From Planctomycetota bacterium (GTDB lineage Bacteria > Planctomycetota > Phycisphaerae > Sedimentisphaerales > Anaerohalosphaeraceae), in contig VRUF01000008.1 in NCBI GenBank assembly GCA_019456245.1, positions 1-16,762 on the forward strand: 16,762 bases of DNA. Reading direction: 5' to 3'. Positions 7,894 to 15,514 of this stretch are shown one piece after another. The notes under the pieces are model-generated. The model worked only from the letters and a program-made list of their open reading frames with translations, was not told where the DNA came from and did not search any database. The number at the start of each line of letters is the position of its first letter. The stretch's first letter is position 1. Made by a program: the position numbers and the translations under genes.

Positions 7894-10446
7894 TTATTTA
7901 CCTTTCGATAAAAATGTTGCAAAAGACAAATTGCCTTTTGCATCAACAGTAACACTTATCGCACCGTCGGTAGCTGTATAAAAGCTCTTGACGGTGCGTT
8001 TTCCTTTATACGCGGTTTTCTGCCGCCTCTCGCTACAGCTTACAATTATCGTCTCCGCGCCAAGCTTCTCAACAAACCCATCCACAAGATTCGTCTTCGA
8101 CCCATGATGCGGCATAACAATCACATCCACTTTCAAGCCAGGATTAGCCCGCAGTATTTCCTCCTGCCCAAACCGCTCTATATCGCTGCAAATCAGCATT
8201 TTCCGCCCCGCATATTCCAGCAGCACCACCATCGCCTTGTCATTATCACTGACACTAGCATCACCGCAAACATCCCCAGTCGGCCAAATGATCGATATCT
8301 CCGGAAATTGAGATGATAGAATTTCGCTGTCTAAACTTTTCAACTCAAGCCCGCGATCTTCCAGACATTCCTCAAGAAAACGCGCCGACCGCGAACCTTC
8401 AACAGCATTTATAAACCCGTCATTTACAAAAACGTTTGAAACCTTGCAACTCCCTGCGATCTCAGGCACACCGTTTATATGATCCACATCGTCGTGACTA
8501 AGAAATAACGCATCAAGTTTACCGATTCCACTCGCTCGCAAAAACGGATTCACCACGCGACCCCCGCAATTGCTTTTCATAAGCGACCCCGCATCGAACA
8601 TCACATTACGTCCGCCGGCAAGTTGCACCACTATTGCCTGTCCATGCCCAACATCAAGACAAGTAACACGAAACTTGCTTTTCGCAAATGGTTCATACAT
8701 CGCTACAAAAACACCCACTGCCAATATCACAAACATCACCCGCATCACAGCTTTTTTCAAAACCCTTCGCCTGCAATACCAGAACCGCCCCAAAACCAGC
8801 CAAACATAATAACAAACAACAAGCCAAACCCCGACCCGCCCGACATGAACCTGCAGATTATCAATACTCGCAATAAACCGAACCGCTACAACCAGAGTTT
8901 CTGCGATGACACCCACTGCCATCCCAACAATAACCCCCACTGTAGGCAATACGAACGAAAACAGAACCCCAACAAATCCAAGCATCACAACACCAAGAAC
9001 AAGTGGAAAAACCAAAACAGTCCACACACTGGAAAGCAGCGCGATAGTCCCGAAATGATAAAGTATTATTCCGCAAGTTCCAATCCACGCCGCGATACCA
9101 ACAGAAAGCAACTGCCCGCCGCGTTTTATAATTCCCGCAAAAAACCAGCCCCAAAAACCCCGCTGGCTCATCGCACCAAGCCAATTACCCCATCTCCAGA
9201 TAAGCCAATACTCGATCTTGTTTTCAAAGCATATTATCGCAAGCACCGACACAAACGAAAGTTGCCAACCCGCATTAAACAAATCGCAGGGCCGCCACAG
9301 CAAAAGCAGTATCGCAGCCAGCGAAATACTGTTAACAATATTCCCTCGCCGCCGCATAATCACCGCCATAAGAAAAACCCCCGCGATGATCGCAGCCCGC
9401 AAACTCGGCGCACGCGTCGGGATCACAAGCAGATACAAAACCATAAGCACGATACAAAACACCCCGCGCCAACGTTTCTCAAGTTGCATCAGATGGCTCA
9501 AACACCACAAAAACCCCACAAGCATACCCATATGCATTCCGGAAAGGCTAATAAAATGTGCAAGATTGGTTTTGCGAAACGCCTCATAAGTCTCCCCGTC
9601 GATCTTCCCTCGTTGCCCAAGCACAAGCGCCTCAACCAGCCCCGCACCTCTTTCATCGCTAAAACCCTCACCAAGAAGTCTCTCCGACATAAATGCCCTA
9701 AGACGTTTCCGCACCCGCACAACAAAGGCCCCGCCTCCTTTATCGATCACCTTCAAACCCGACACCGACCGCACCGATGCACCAACATGTACCCCACGAT
9801 TACGAAGATACTTCGCAAAATCGAATCCCCCGGGATTCCCAGCCCCGCCAAATCCGCCAAGCTCGCAATACATCTCAACTCGCCCGCCTGCATCGACACC
9901 GCTAACACGTCCCTGCACCTGAACACGAATTTTTCCCCCAGCCGTCCTCCACTCATTATCTTCCGAAAGTATTTCCTCGACATCCATATAAAAGCTGCTC
10001 ACCGATCCCCCAAATGCAAACTTCCCGAACTTCCAGCCCTTATTATTCGAAAGCCGAACATTCGTGCACAAACTCCCCCGAACCTTAGCAAAAACTTCCC
10101 TCTCGCCGACAATATGCGCAATATCATCTCCCCCAAGGCTGTAGAAATCAACCACCCGAACACCGCCAAGTCCCGCAAAACCGGCGCAGGCGATATAAGC
10201 GACAAGAAAAACACGCCTCTCCGAATCCTTCCTCAGCATTATTACACCGCACAATATCGCACAGAAAACAACAACGCTGAACCATACCCACCCCGGAAAA
10301 TCGAAACACCATTGCAAAAGTATACCGGCGATCAAACCAACCGCGCAAACTAAAAGCGGCGAACGTGAAAAAATGATCTCCTGCAGCGACCCTTCCTCCG
10401 CAAGCCGTTCATCGATGAACCCAATTTCTCGTTCGACCAAATCCAA
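7894..10446 (-). CDS. comEC: ComEC/Rec2-family DNA-uptake channel protein with metallo-beta-lactamase domain
   Basis: An 850-aa membrane protein with the order expected for ComEC: an N-terminal membrane and soluble (DUF4131-like) region to about residue 240, the competence domain with HFISLSGMHMGM at 297-308, several membrane segments, and a C-terminal metallo-beta-lactamase-like domain. The latter has DVGHGQA from Asp598, the HxxxDH-type metal motif HDDVDH at 651-656, LICSDIE, and MPHHGSKTN. In competent bacteria ComEC forms the inner-membrane channel for single-stranded DNA. The start is a TTG at 10446: an in-frame TAG lies two codons upstream, GGAGG is 12 bases before the TTG, and no ATG or GTG lies near the N-terminus. 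It follows serS by 78 bases and may be read from the same transcript. No other competence gene is adjacent, although the pilin genes in the window would fit a DNA-uptake pilus (inference). Confidence 0.93.
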   Translation of the reverse strand: MDLVEREIGFIDERLAEEGSLQEIIFSRSPLLVCAVGLIAGILLQWCFDFPGWVWFSVVVFCAILCGVIMLRKDSERRVFLVAYIACAGFAGLGGVRVVDFYSLGGDDIAHIVGEREVFAKVRGSLCTNVRLSNNKGWKFGKFAFGGSVSSFYMDVEEILSEDNEWRTAGGKIRVQVQGRVSGVDAGGRVEMYCELGGFGGAGNPGGFDFAKYLRNRGVHVGASVRSVSGLKVIDKGGGAFVVRVRKRLRAFMSERLLGEGFSDERGAGLVEALVLGQRGKIDGETYEAFRKTNLAHFISLSGMHMGMLVGFLWCLSHLMQLEKRWRGVFCIVLMVLYLLVIPTRAPSLRAAIIAGVFLMAVIMRRRGNIVNSISLAAILLLLWRPCDLFNAGWQLSFVSVLAIICFENKIEYWLIWRWGNWLGAMSQRGFWGWFFAGIIKRGGQLLSVGIAAWIGTCGIILYHFGTIALLSSVWTVLVFPLVLGVVMLGFVGVLFSFVLPTVGVIVGMAVGVIAETLVVAVRFIASIDNLQVHVGRVGVWLVVCYYVWLVLGRFWYCRRRVLKKAVMRVMFVILAVGVFVAMYEPFAKSKFRVTCLDVGHGQAIVVQLAGGRNVMFDAGSLMKSNCGGRVVNPFLRASGIGKLDALFLSHDDVDHINGVPEIAGSCKVSNVFVNDGFINAVEGSRSARFLEECLEDRGLELKSLDSEILSSQFPEISIIWPTGDVCGDASVSDNDKAMVVLLEYAGRKMLICSDIERFGQEEILRANPGLKVDVIVMPHHGSKTNLVDGFVEKLGAETIIVSCSERRQKTAYKGKRTVKSFYTATDGAISVTVDAKGNLSFATFLSKGK

Positions 10447-10505
10447 ACGCTAAATAATCCTCCGCTGTAAATATAAAAACCTCGCCGAAGTTGAGCGAAG
10501 TGAAA

Positions 10506-10520
10506 TCCGCCGTAGGCGGA
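10506..10520 (-). repeat. Hairpin just after serS stop (TCCGCC/GGCGGA element)
   Basis: TCCGCC-GTA-GGCGGA is a perfect 6-bp stem with a 3-base loop, lying four bases past the serS stop codon. It is followed on the minus strand by only three T, so it is at best a weak terminator or an RNA-stabilising hairpin between serS and comEC. The flanking bases 10483-10503 (CTCGCCGAAG and onward) resemble the element at 11821-11869. Confidence 0.5.
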
Positions 10521-10524
10521 CTGC

Positions 10525-11793
10525 CTATTTTTCAATCTTCTCTTTACCGCCCATATAAACCCGAAGCACCTCAGGTATCGTCACCGAACCGTCCGCATTT
10601 TGATTAAGTTCCAGAATTGGTATCAAAACACGCGGCGAAGCGATAACAGTATTATTCAGCGTATGGCAGAATACGTTTTTCTTTTCGCTGGTTTTATAAC
10701 GAAGGTTCATCCGCCTCGCCTGAAACTCATAAAACCTGCTCGCACTATGCGTCTCGCCATAGCTGTTTCGCGAAGGCATCCAAGCCTCGATATCGAACTT
10801 CTGCACCTGACCTTTTCCAAGATCGCCCGTACAAACATTCACAACACGGTAGGGCAGTCCAATCGCCTGCATCACCGCCTCGGAATTCGCCAGTATTTCA
10901 GTATGATATTCCTTGCTCTTTTCCTCGTCGTTGGCACCGATTATAACCTGCTCGACCTTATCGAACTGATGTATCCGGTAAAGTCCCCGCGTATCTTTAC
11001 CTGCCGCCCCGGCCTCACGCCGAAAACACGTACTCATCGCAACGGACTTGATCGGCAATTGTTCTTCCGCGAGCAATTCGCCCGAATGATAAGCTGTAAC
11101 CGGAACCTCCGCCGTCCCCACAAGGTTCAGTTCGTCCCGTTCCATCTGATAAGTCTGCTCTTCCGCACCCGGAAAATAACCTGTCCCCCGCATCGCCTCA
11201 TCACGCATCAAAAGCGGCACACACATCGGCGTATACCCCTGCCCGACCATATAATCCATCGAAAAACGCAAAACCGCCCAATGCAAAAGTGCCCCGTCCC
11301 CTTTAAGAAAATAGTTCCGCGTCCCAGCCAGCTTCACACCGCGCTCGATATCGATAATATCAAGCGAAATTCCAAGCTCAACATGATCTTTAAGCTCAAA
11401 ATCAAACTCAGGAATCTCTCCCCACGTCCGCATCCCAACATTTTCAGTATCATCGGCCCCAAGCGGAACCTCATCCGCAGCCGGCTGAGCAACATCCATC
11501 ATCAAACTATCGTACTTCGGCTGCAAAGTTTTTATTACCTCGTTTAGCTCCGCTTCTTCTTTCTTAAACCTGCCAAGTTTCGCAAGTGCTCCCTGTTTTT
11601 CATCCCCTTTAAGCTGTGGTATAGATTTGCCAATAGCATTTTTTTCGGTTGCAATCTCCTGAAGTCGCTGTTTCGCCGTCAAGAGGTTCCCATGACATTC
11701 AACAAGCCCGTCAATATCCGCAAGAACATTCTTAGCCAGCGCAGCATCCTTAAACTTCTGCGGATCATCCAATATAAGTCGAATGTCGATCAT
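10525..11793 (-). CDS. serS: Seryl-tRNA synthetase
   Basis: A 422-aa class II aminoacyl-tRNA synthetase that charges tRNA-Ser. The N-terminal third is the long helical arm that contacts the tRNA variable arm (charged, Lys/Glu/Leu-rich, residues about 25-100). The catalytic core shows LVGTAEVPVTAYHSGE, motif 2 with CFRREAGAAGKDTRGLYR and HQFDKVEQ, the block EIEAWMP-like FDIEAWMPSRNSYGE, and motif 3 as TLNNTVIASPRVLIPILE, ending IPEVLRVYMGG. The common form of motif 3 has NGSGLAVGR; the variant here keeps the motif 3 Arg. I start at ATG 11793 (MIDIRLILDDP), the usual SerRS N-terminus; an upstream in-frame TTG at 11799 is less likely. It lies 81 bases after the KS-alpha gene, with a palindromic element in the gap, so cotranscription is uncertain. 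Confidence 0.96.
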   Translation of the reverse strand: MIDIRLILDDPQKFKDAALAKNVLADIDGLVECHGNLLTAKQRLQEIATEKNAIGKSIPQLKGDEKQGALAKLGRFKKEEAELNEVIKTLQPKYDSLMMDVAQPAADEVPLGADDTENVGMRTWGEIPEFDFELKDHVELGISLDIIDIERGVKLAGTRNYFLKGDGALLHWAVLRFSMDYMVGQGYTPMCVPLLMRDEAMRGTGYFPGAEEQTYQMERDELNLVGTAEVPVTAYHSGELLAEEQLPIKSVAMSTCFRREAGAAGKDTRGLYRIHQFDKVEQVIIGANDEEKSKEYHTEILANSEAVMQAIGLPYRVVNVCTGDLGKGQVQKFDIEAWMPSRNSYGETHSASRFYEFQARRMNLRYKTSEKKNVFCHTLNNTVIASPRVLIPILELNQNADGSVTIPEVLRVYMGGKEKIEK

Positions 11794-11820
11794 AACCAAA
11801 GTCCCAAAAAATTAAAAAGT

Positions 11821-11869
11821 CTCGCCGACCTGTCCCGCCGAAGCCTTGGCGAAGGAGGAAGGCGAATCC
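11821..11869. repeat. GC-rich palindromic intergenic element (REP-like)
   Basis: This part of the 81-bp gap between the KS-alpha gene and serS is GC-rich and made of overlapping short inverted repeats (CGCCGAAGCCTTGGCG, with CTCGCCGA and GGCGAA around it), unlike the AT-rich bases beside it. The segment at 10483-10520 begins with the same CTCGCCGA and also contains a CGCC/GGCG hairpin. It looks like a dispersed palindromic element; membership in a genome-wide family is inferred, not shown. Confidence 0.45.
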
Positions 11870-11874
11870 ACCAC

Positions 11875-13182
11875 TTATGCCTTTTTTTCTGTAATTATCA
11901 AAACATTATTCTGCCCGCCAAAACCGAAAGACTCGCTCATCGCGGTATGTACTTCCGCCTTCCGCGGTTCGTTCGGAACATAATCAAGATCAAGCTCAGG
12001 ATCTCGATCTATCATATTCGCCGTAGGCGGCAGCACATTATCACGTATCGCCAGCACACAAGTAATAAGCTCCGCACATCCCGTCGCACCGATCAGATGT
12101 CCGAACATACTCTTAGGGCTGCTCACCGGCGTACTCTTGGCATGTTCTCCAAACACCGTCTTGATCGCAAGCGTCTCGATCGAATCGTTCTCCGAAGTAC
12201 TCGTCCCATGCGTACTGATATAATCGATATCTTCAACTCCAACCCCTGCATCTTCCAAAGCCGACTTCATCGCCGAAACCGCACCCCTGGCCTCTTCGTG
12301 CATATCCGTCACACGAAAAGCATCGCTGCTGCTTCCAAAACCGATCACTTCCGCAAGTATCTCAACTCCTCGTTTTTTCGCCGAGCTAAGCGATTCAAGT
12401 ATAACTATCGCTCCCCCTTCGCCAAGCACAAACCCATCCCTGCTCGCGCTAAAAGGTCTCGACGCCGTCTCCGGACTATCGTTCCTCGTCGAAAGGGCGG
12501 TCAACCTGTTAAACCCCGATACTCCCAAAGGATGTATCATCGAGTGCGATCCGCCGGCTACCATAACATCTGCTTTTCCGTTGCGAATCAGCATCGTTGC
12601 CTCTCCGATCGCCTGCGTACTTGCCGCACAAGCCGTAAGACAACTCCGCGAAACACCCCTCGCCCCGCACAGCATCGCGATATGTCCGCCCGTCATCGTC
12701 GGTTCCTGCTCCAACTCGCACATCCCGTCCATCTTACCGAACCCAACCTCGGCCCACTTTCCCCAGTCCATCTCATTTTTCTCATCGTCCCAGCCGTTCA
12801 CCATCGCACCGAAAAAGTTCACATTATCGACAGAACCTTCCCCCGCACCAAGGTAAACACCCATCCGTCGCCTCTCGATCCCGTCACCGGGAGAATCTGT
12901 TTCGATATCGATCCCTGCCTGCTTACAAGCCTGCACCGCCGCCCCAACGGCAAACGAACTCCCCCGGCTGCAATGCTCATGCAGCTCAGGTTTACTCGTA
13001 AATTTTGTGATATCGTAATTCTTAACCTCAGCCGAAAAAGTAGTTGGGAAAGTCGACGCATCGAAGATAGTAGTTTTAGCCATACCGTTTTTTCCGGTAA
13101 GCAAACCCTCCCAAACCCCCTCTACAGAATGCCCCATAGGACAAACGATACCCATTCCAGTAATAACAACCCGTTCACTCAT
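11875..13182 (-). CDS. Beta-ketoacyl-ACP synthase, catalytic (KS-alpha/FabF-like)
   Basis: A 435-aa ketosynthase of the FabF/KAS II fold, which condenses an acyl group with malonyl-ACP. The catalytic triad is complete: Cys185 in LTACAAST, His325 in STHGTST, and His362 in PKSMFGHLIGATG; the ending FGFGGQNNVLII is also typical. Family blocks MSERVVITGMGIVCPMG and GGSHSMIHPLGVSGF are present. It starts two bases after the stop of a second, degenerate ketosynthase, so the pair should be made in equal amounts and probably forms a heterodimer, as in type II polyketide and aryl polyene systems. It is more divergent than housekeeping FabF, for example with a DDEKNEMDWGKWAEVGFGK segment near residue 140. 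The operon context with an ACP and two dehydratases supports a specialised acyl-chain pathway. Product unknown. Confidence 0.92.
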   Translation of the reverse strand: MSERVVITGMGIVCPMGHSVEGVWEGLLTGKNGMAKTTIFDASTFPTTFSAEVKNYDITKFTSKPELHEHCSRGSSFAVGAAVQACKQAGIDIETDSPGDGIERRRMGVYLGAGEGSVDNVNFFGAMVNGWDDEKNEMDWGKWAEVGFGKMDGMCELEQEPTMTGGHIAMLCGARGVSRSCLTACAASTQAIGEATMLIRNGKADVMVAGGSHSMIHPLGVSGFNRLTALSTRNDSPETASRPFSASRDGFVLGEGGAIVILESLSSAKKRGVEILAEVIGFGSSSDAFRVTDMHEEARGAVSAMKSALEDAGVGVEDIDYISTHGTSTSENDSIETLAIKTVFGEHAKSTPVSSPKSMFGHLIGATGCAELITCVLAIRDNVLPPTANMIDRDPELDLDYVPNEPRKAEVHTAMSESFGFGGQNNVLIITEKKA

Positions 13183-13184
13183 AA

Positions 13185-14501
13185 TTACGACTCACATTTT
13201 TTTATAACTACCGCCGCTGTCTGCCCGCCGAATGTATAGCTGCAGCACAAAGCATACCGAACATCTTTCTCAACCGGCTCATTAACAATATTAAGCTTAC
13301 ATCCATCCGCCTTATTATCGCAGTTCTTACCCGGCCCGATCTTACCCGTCTTCATCGCCATAACCGCTGCCACCACATCAAGCGCACCGCCAGCGGCCCC
13401 GGTATTGCTAAGCATCCCCTTGGTAGGCCACACTGCGACACTGTCAACCGCATCGCCAAGGGCATTCGCAATCGCCTCCGCCTCCGACGCATCGTCACCT
13501 GCAATCCCCGTCCCATGCGGAATAACCAGATCGAGTTCCTTCGCTTCTATCCCCGCATCTTCAAGTGCCGTCTCGATAGCGATTTGCGTACCGACCCCGC
13601 CCGCTTCGAGGCTTTCATATTTCGCGTTAAGATTATTACTTTCCCCAACCCCGACGATCTCCGCCAGTATATTTGCTCCACGCTTTTTCGCAAATTCCGC
13701 TTCCTCAAGCACCAGCATCCCGGACCCTTCCCCAAACACCGATCCGCTCGCATCAGCATCGAAAGGCCGGCAAGCACCGTCCGCGTCGTCATTGCGATCA
13801 ACCGTCGCACGTCCCACAAGGCATTGCCGAAGCATCATAATCGCGTTCACCTTCGCGTCGCTTCCACCTGCGATCGCCGCATCGGCACTTCCGCGTGCGA
13901 TAACTTCCGTCGCCTCAGCGATAGCAAGATGTCCGCTCGCCTCACCGCAGGTCAGTGAATTACTCGGCCCGCGAATATCATGAATAATTCCAACATGACA
14001 AGCCAGCATATTAGGAAGATACTTAAGCAGCCACAAAGGCGTCAAACTCTCAAGCCCATCCGTCCCCCATTTCCCAAGATCAAACTTGCCGTCTTTGATA
14101 CTCTTGGCCACAGAAGGCGATATCTCTTCCAGATCGCAGCAGATAACCCCCGCACCGAAAGTGATCGCCATCCGCGAAGGATCCACCGTCACATTTTCAG
14201 GATCGATCGCCTTCGTAACAAGCCCGCTATTCTCCACAGCCTCTTTCGCAGCCAGAATAGAAAGCTCGATATCCCGGCACATCAGCTTAGTAGCTTTGCG
14301 ATGGCTCTTCGGTACGAAATTGCGAATCTTAAACTCCCCAACTTCCCCTGCAAGCTTGCATGTAAAACCCACCGGATCGAATGCCTTGATTCTATCGATA
14401 CCGCACTTACCCGCAACGAGTCCTTCCCACATCTCATCGACGCTCATACCAAGCGGACTAACTGCTCCAACCCCTGTGATAAAGACGCGCCGCTCCTTCA
14501 T
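13185..14501 (-). CDS. Degenerate ketosynthase, chain-length-factor-like (KS-beta) partner
   Basis: A 438-aa protein with the full FabF fold: MKERRVFITGVGAVSPLGM at the start, GSVFGEGSGMLVLEEAE in the middle, SYTFGGQTAAVVI at the end. A gap-free comparison with the neighbouring KS-alpha, anchored on the conserved G-x-S and AI-x-EAT, places Glu187 (in SLTCGEASGH) in the catalytic Cys column; the Cys185 here is two positions earlier. His329 (PHGTGIAGDD) is kept, but the second His is lost: GMLSNTGAAG has Ser-Asn365-366 where the family has Gly-His, and is one residue shorter. It is therefore probably not a condensing enzyme but the partner subunit, like chain length factors, in which Gln usually replaces Cys. 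Its ATG (14501) overlaps the upstream dehydratase stop in TGATG; an in-frame TTG at 14504 is less likely. Confidence 0.88.
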   Translation of the reverse strand: MKERRVFITGVGAVSPLGMSVDEMWEGLVAGKCGIDRIKAFDPVGFTCKLAGEVGEFKIRNFVPKSHRKATKLMCRDIELSILAAKEAVENSGLVTKAIDPENVTVDPSRMAITFGAGVICCDLEEISPSVAKSIKDGKFDLGKWGTDGLESLTPLWLLKYLPNMLACHVGIIHDIRGPSNSLTCGEASGHLAIAEATEVIARGSADAAIAGGSDAKVNAIMMLRQCLVGRATVDRNDDADGACRPFDADASGSVFGEGSGMLVLEEAEFAKKRGANILAEIVGVGESNNLNAKYESLEAGGVGTQIAIETALEDAGIEAKELDLVIPHGTGIAGDDASEAEAIANALGDAVDSVAVWPTKGMLSNTGAAGGALDVVAAVMAMKTGKIGPGKNCDNKADGCKLNIVNEPVEKDVRYALCCSYTFGGQTAAVVIKKCES

Positions 14502-14989
14502 CAAGACTGCCCCGCCTTAGCCTTTTCGTCGACAAATCCCGTAAGAAGAGAATTAAACATATCGGTGAACACAAAATTCTCCTCGGGAAATTCCAGCCCC
14601 GCAAGATTATTATCGATATGGCTGAACATCAGGCTGATCTCCGCGATAAGTGTTTCACCACGCATGATCTTACCAGCAGTGCTCGCAGCCTCAGGTGCGA
14701 TTGATTCGATATTCGCATGTAAAATGATAGTATCCCCCGGCCGAACATAATGAAAGAACACGGCCTTCTTAATCTTCGCGAGTATGACCTTCTCCTCGAA
14801 GTTGCGAGCCTCACCCACAAGGATACCAGCCGTCTGAGCCATCGCCTCGATCATCAAACATTCAGGCATCATCGGAAAACCCGGAAAATGATCGTGCACA
14901 TGCTCTTCGGCAAGAGTAACGTTCTTAAGCGAAACAGCACTCTCACCGCTGTTAAACTCAAGGAATTTATCTATCCAGATCCAACGCAT
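14501..14989 (-). CDS. FabZ-like 3-hydroxyacyl-ACP dehydratase 1
   Basis: A 162-aa hot-dog fold protein of the FabZ/FabA type, which removes water from 3-hydroxyacyl-ACP. The active-site block is DHFPGFPMMPECLMIEAMAQTAG: catalytic His34 and Glu48 are both present, with the EAMAQ helix intact. The usual MPG turn reads MPE here. The conserved core (VILAKIKKAVFFHYVRPGDTI) follows. An extra C-terminal tail of some 25 residues goes past the usual FabZ end. The start is supported by GGAGG about ten bases before the ATG, although that site partly lies in a hairpin (15002-15016). It sits 42 bases after the ACP gene and overlaps the KS-beta start by one base, so translational coupling to KS-beta is likely. 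It is paralogous to the protein at 15515-15985, in which His and Glu fall at the same residue numbers. Confidence 0.92.
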   Translation of the reverse strand: MRWIWIDKFLEFNSGESAVSLKNVTLAEEHVHDHFPGFPMMPECLMIEAMAQTAGILVGEARNFEEKVILAKIKKAVFFHYVRPGDTIILHANIESIAPEAASTAGKIMRGETLIAEISLMFSHIDNNLAGLEFPEENFVFTDMFNSLLTGFVDEKAKAGQS

Positions 14990-15001
14990 AATTAAATAGC
15001 C

Positions 15002-15016
15002 TCCACCAAAGGCGGA
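15002..15016 (-). promoter_or_regulatory. Hairpin overlapping the Shine-Dalgarno site of dehydratase 1
   Basis: On the minus strand TCCGCC-TTT-GGTGGA can pair over six positions, one of them G-U. The last three bases of the 3' arm are the first part of the GGAGG (15000-15004) that serves the dehydratase at 14989. The hairpin may lower translation of the genes downstream of the ACP, which would keep ACP in excess. The effect is inferred; the complementarity is visible. Confidence 0.4.
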
Positions 15017-15031
15017 AACATTTCCTAATGA

Positions 15032-15427
15032 CTAACTTGCTGCCAGCTTAAGCTCTACAAAGTTCACAACAGAATCGACAGTGAAAAGATCCGCCATCTT
15101 ATTAACATCGGGATCGGCCTCAAAAGACGTAAAATCTGTATGAGGCATCTTTTCTTTAAGTTCCACAAGTCCCGCCGCGGTCAGTTTTCCGCCGCTGATA
15201 AAATCAGGATTGCTCAGAACATTCTCCGCCGGGAACAATTCCTCACGGGGCATCTTGATACCGAATGACTTTTCAAGCCTGAACACTATATCCAGAAAAT
15301 CGATACTCTCTGCTCCGAGATCGCCCATCAATGTCGCCTCTGCCGTCACTTCGTCATCGTCAAGCCCAAGCGCATCAACAAGTACTTCCTGAACCTCTGC
15401 AAAAATATCATCCCGACTCATTGCCAT
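15032..15427 (-). CDS. Acyl carrier protein, extended form
   Basis: A 131-aa carrier protein. Ser41 in DLGAESIDFLD is the predicted 4'-phosphopantetheine attachment site (the usual motif is GADSLD). Before it lies a normal helix I (IFAEVQEVLVDALG) and acidic loop; after it IVFRLEKSFGIKMP matches helix II and the following turn. Normal ACPs are about 78 aa and end soon after; here some 45 extra residues (from about REELFPAENV to PDVNKMADL) come before a final helix FTVDSVVNFVELKL. The start chosen is ATG 15427 because GGAGAGAAAG lies just upstream; ATG 15421 is a close alternative, and a longer in-frame TTG form is less likely. Position between two dehydratases and before two ketosynthases makes it the dedicated carrier of this pathway. 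Confidence 0.92.
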   Translation of the reverse strand: MAMSRDDIFAEVQEVLVDALGLDDDEVTAEATLMGDLGAESIDFLDIVFRLEKSFGIKMPREELFPAENVLSNPDFISGGKLTAAGLVELKEKMPHTDFTSFEADPDVNKMADLFTVDSVVNFVELKLAAS

Positions 15428-15514
15428 AATCTTTCTCTCCGTAATTTCGTAACAAAACCATAAACCAACATCATGCCGGTCTAAATTCAAATTAACATTT
15501 ATAATTTTTGATAT

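Noticed and set aside
7918..7942. Inverted repeat TGCAAAAG/CTTTTGCA as terminator for the OmpA gene or comEC
   Set aside because: The stem is AT-rich with a 9-base loop, lies inside the comEC coding region, and has no T run after it on the plus strand; the T5 on the minus strand follows at a distance within codons still needed by comEC.
8623..10353. A 576-codon open frame on the plus strand opposite comEC
   Set aside because: Its product is dominated by His, Pro, Lys, Asn and Arg without any recognisable motif, and the opposite strand carries a complete ComEC. It results from the codon use of comEC.
10600..11547. A 315-codon open frame opposite serS
   Set aside because: It has basic, low-complexity composition with no motif; serS on the other strand is unambiguous.
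11692..13239. A 515-codon open frame on the plus strand opposite the KS-alpha gene and the start of serS
   Set aside because: It is Arg/His/Pro-rich, lacks a ribosome site, crosses a gene boundary on the other strand, and the KS-alpha protein opposite has all catalytic motifs.
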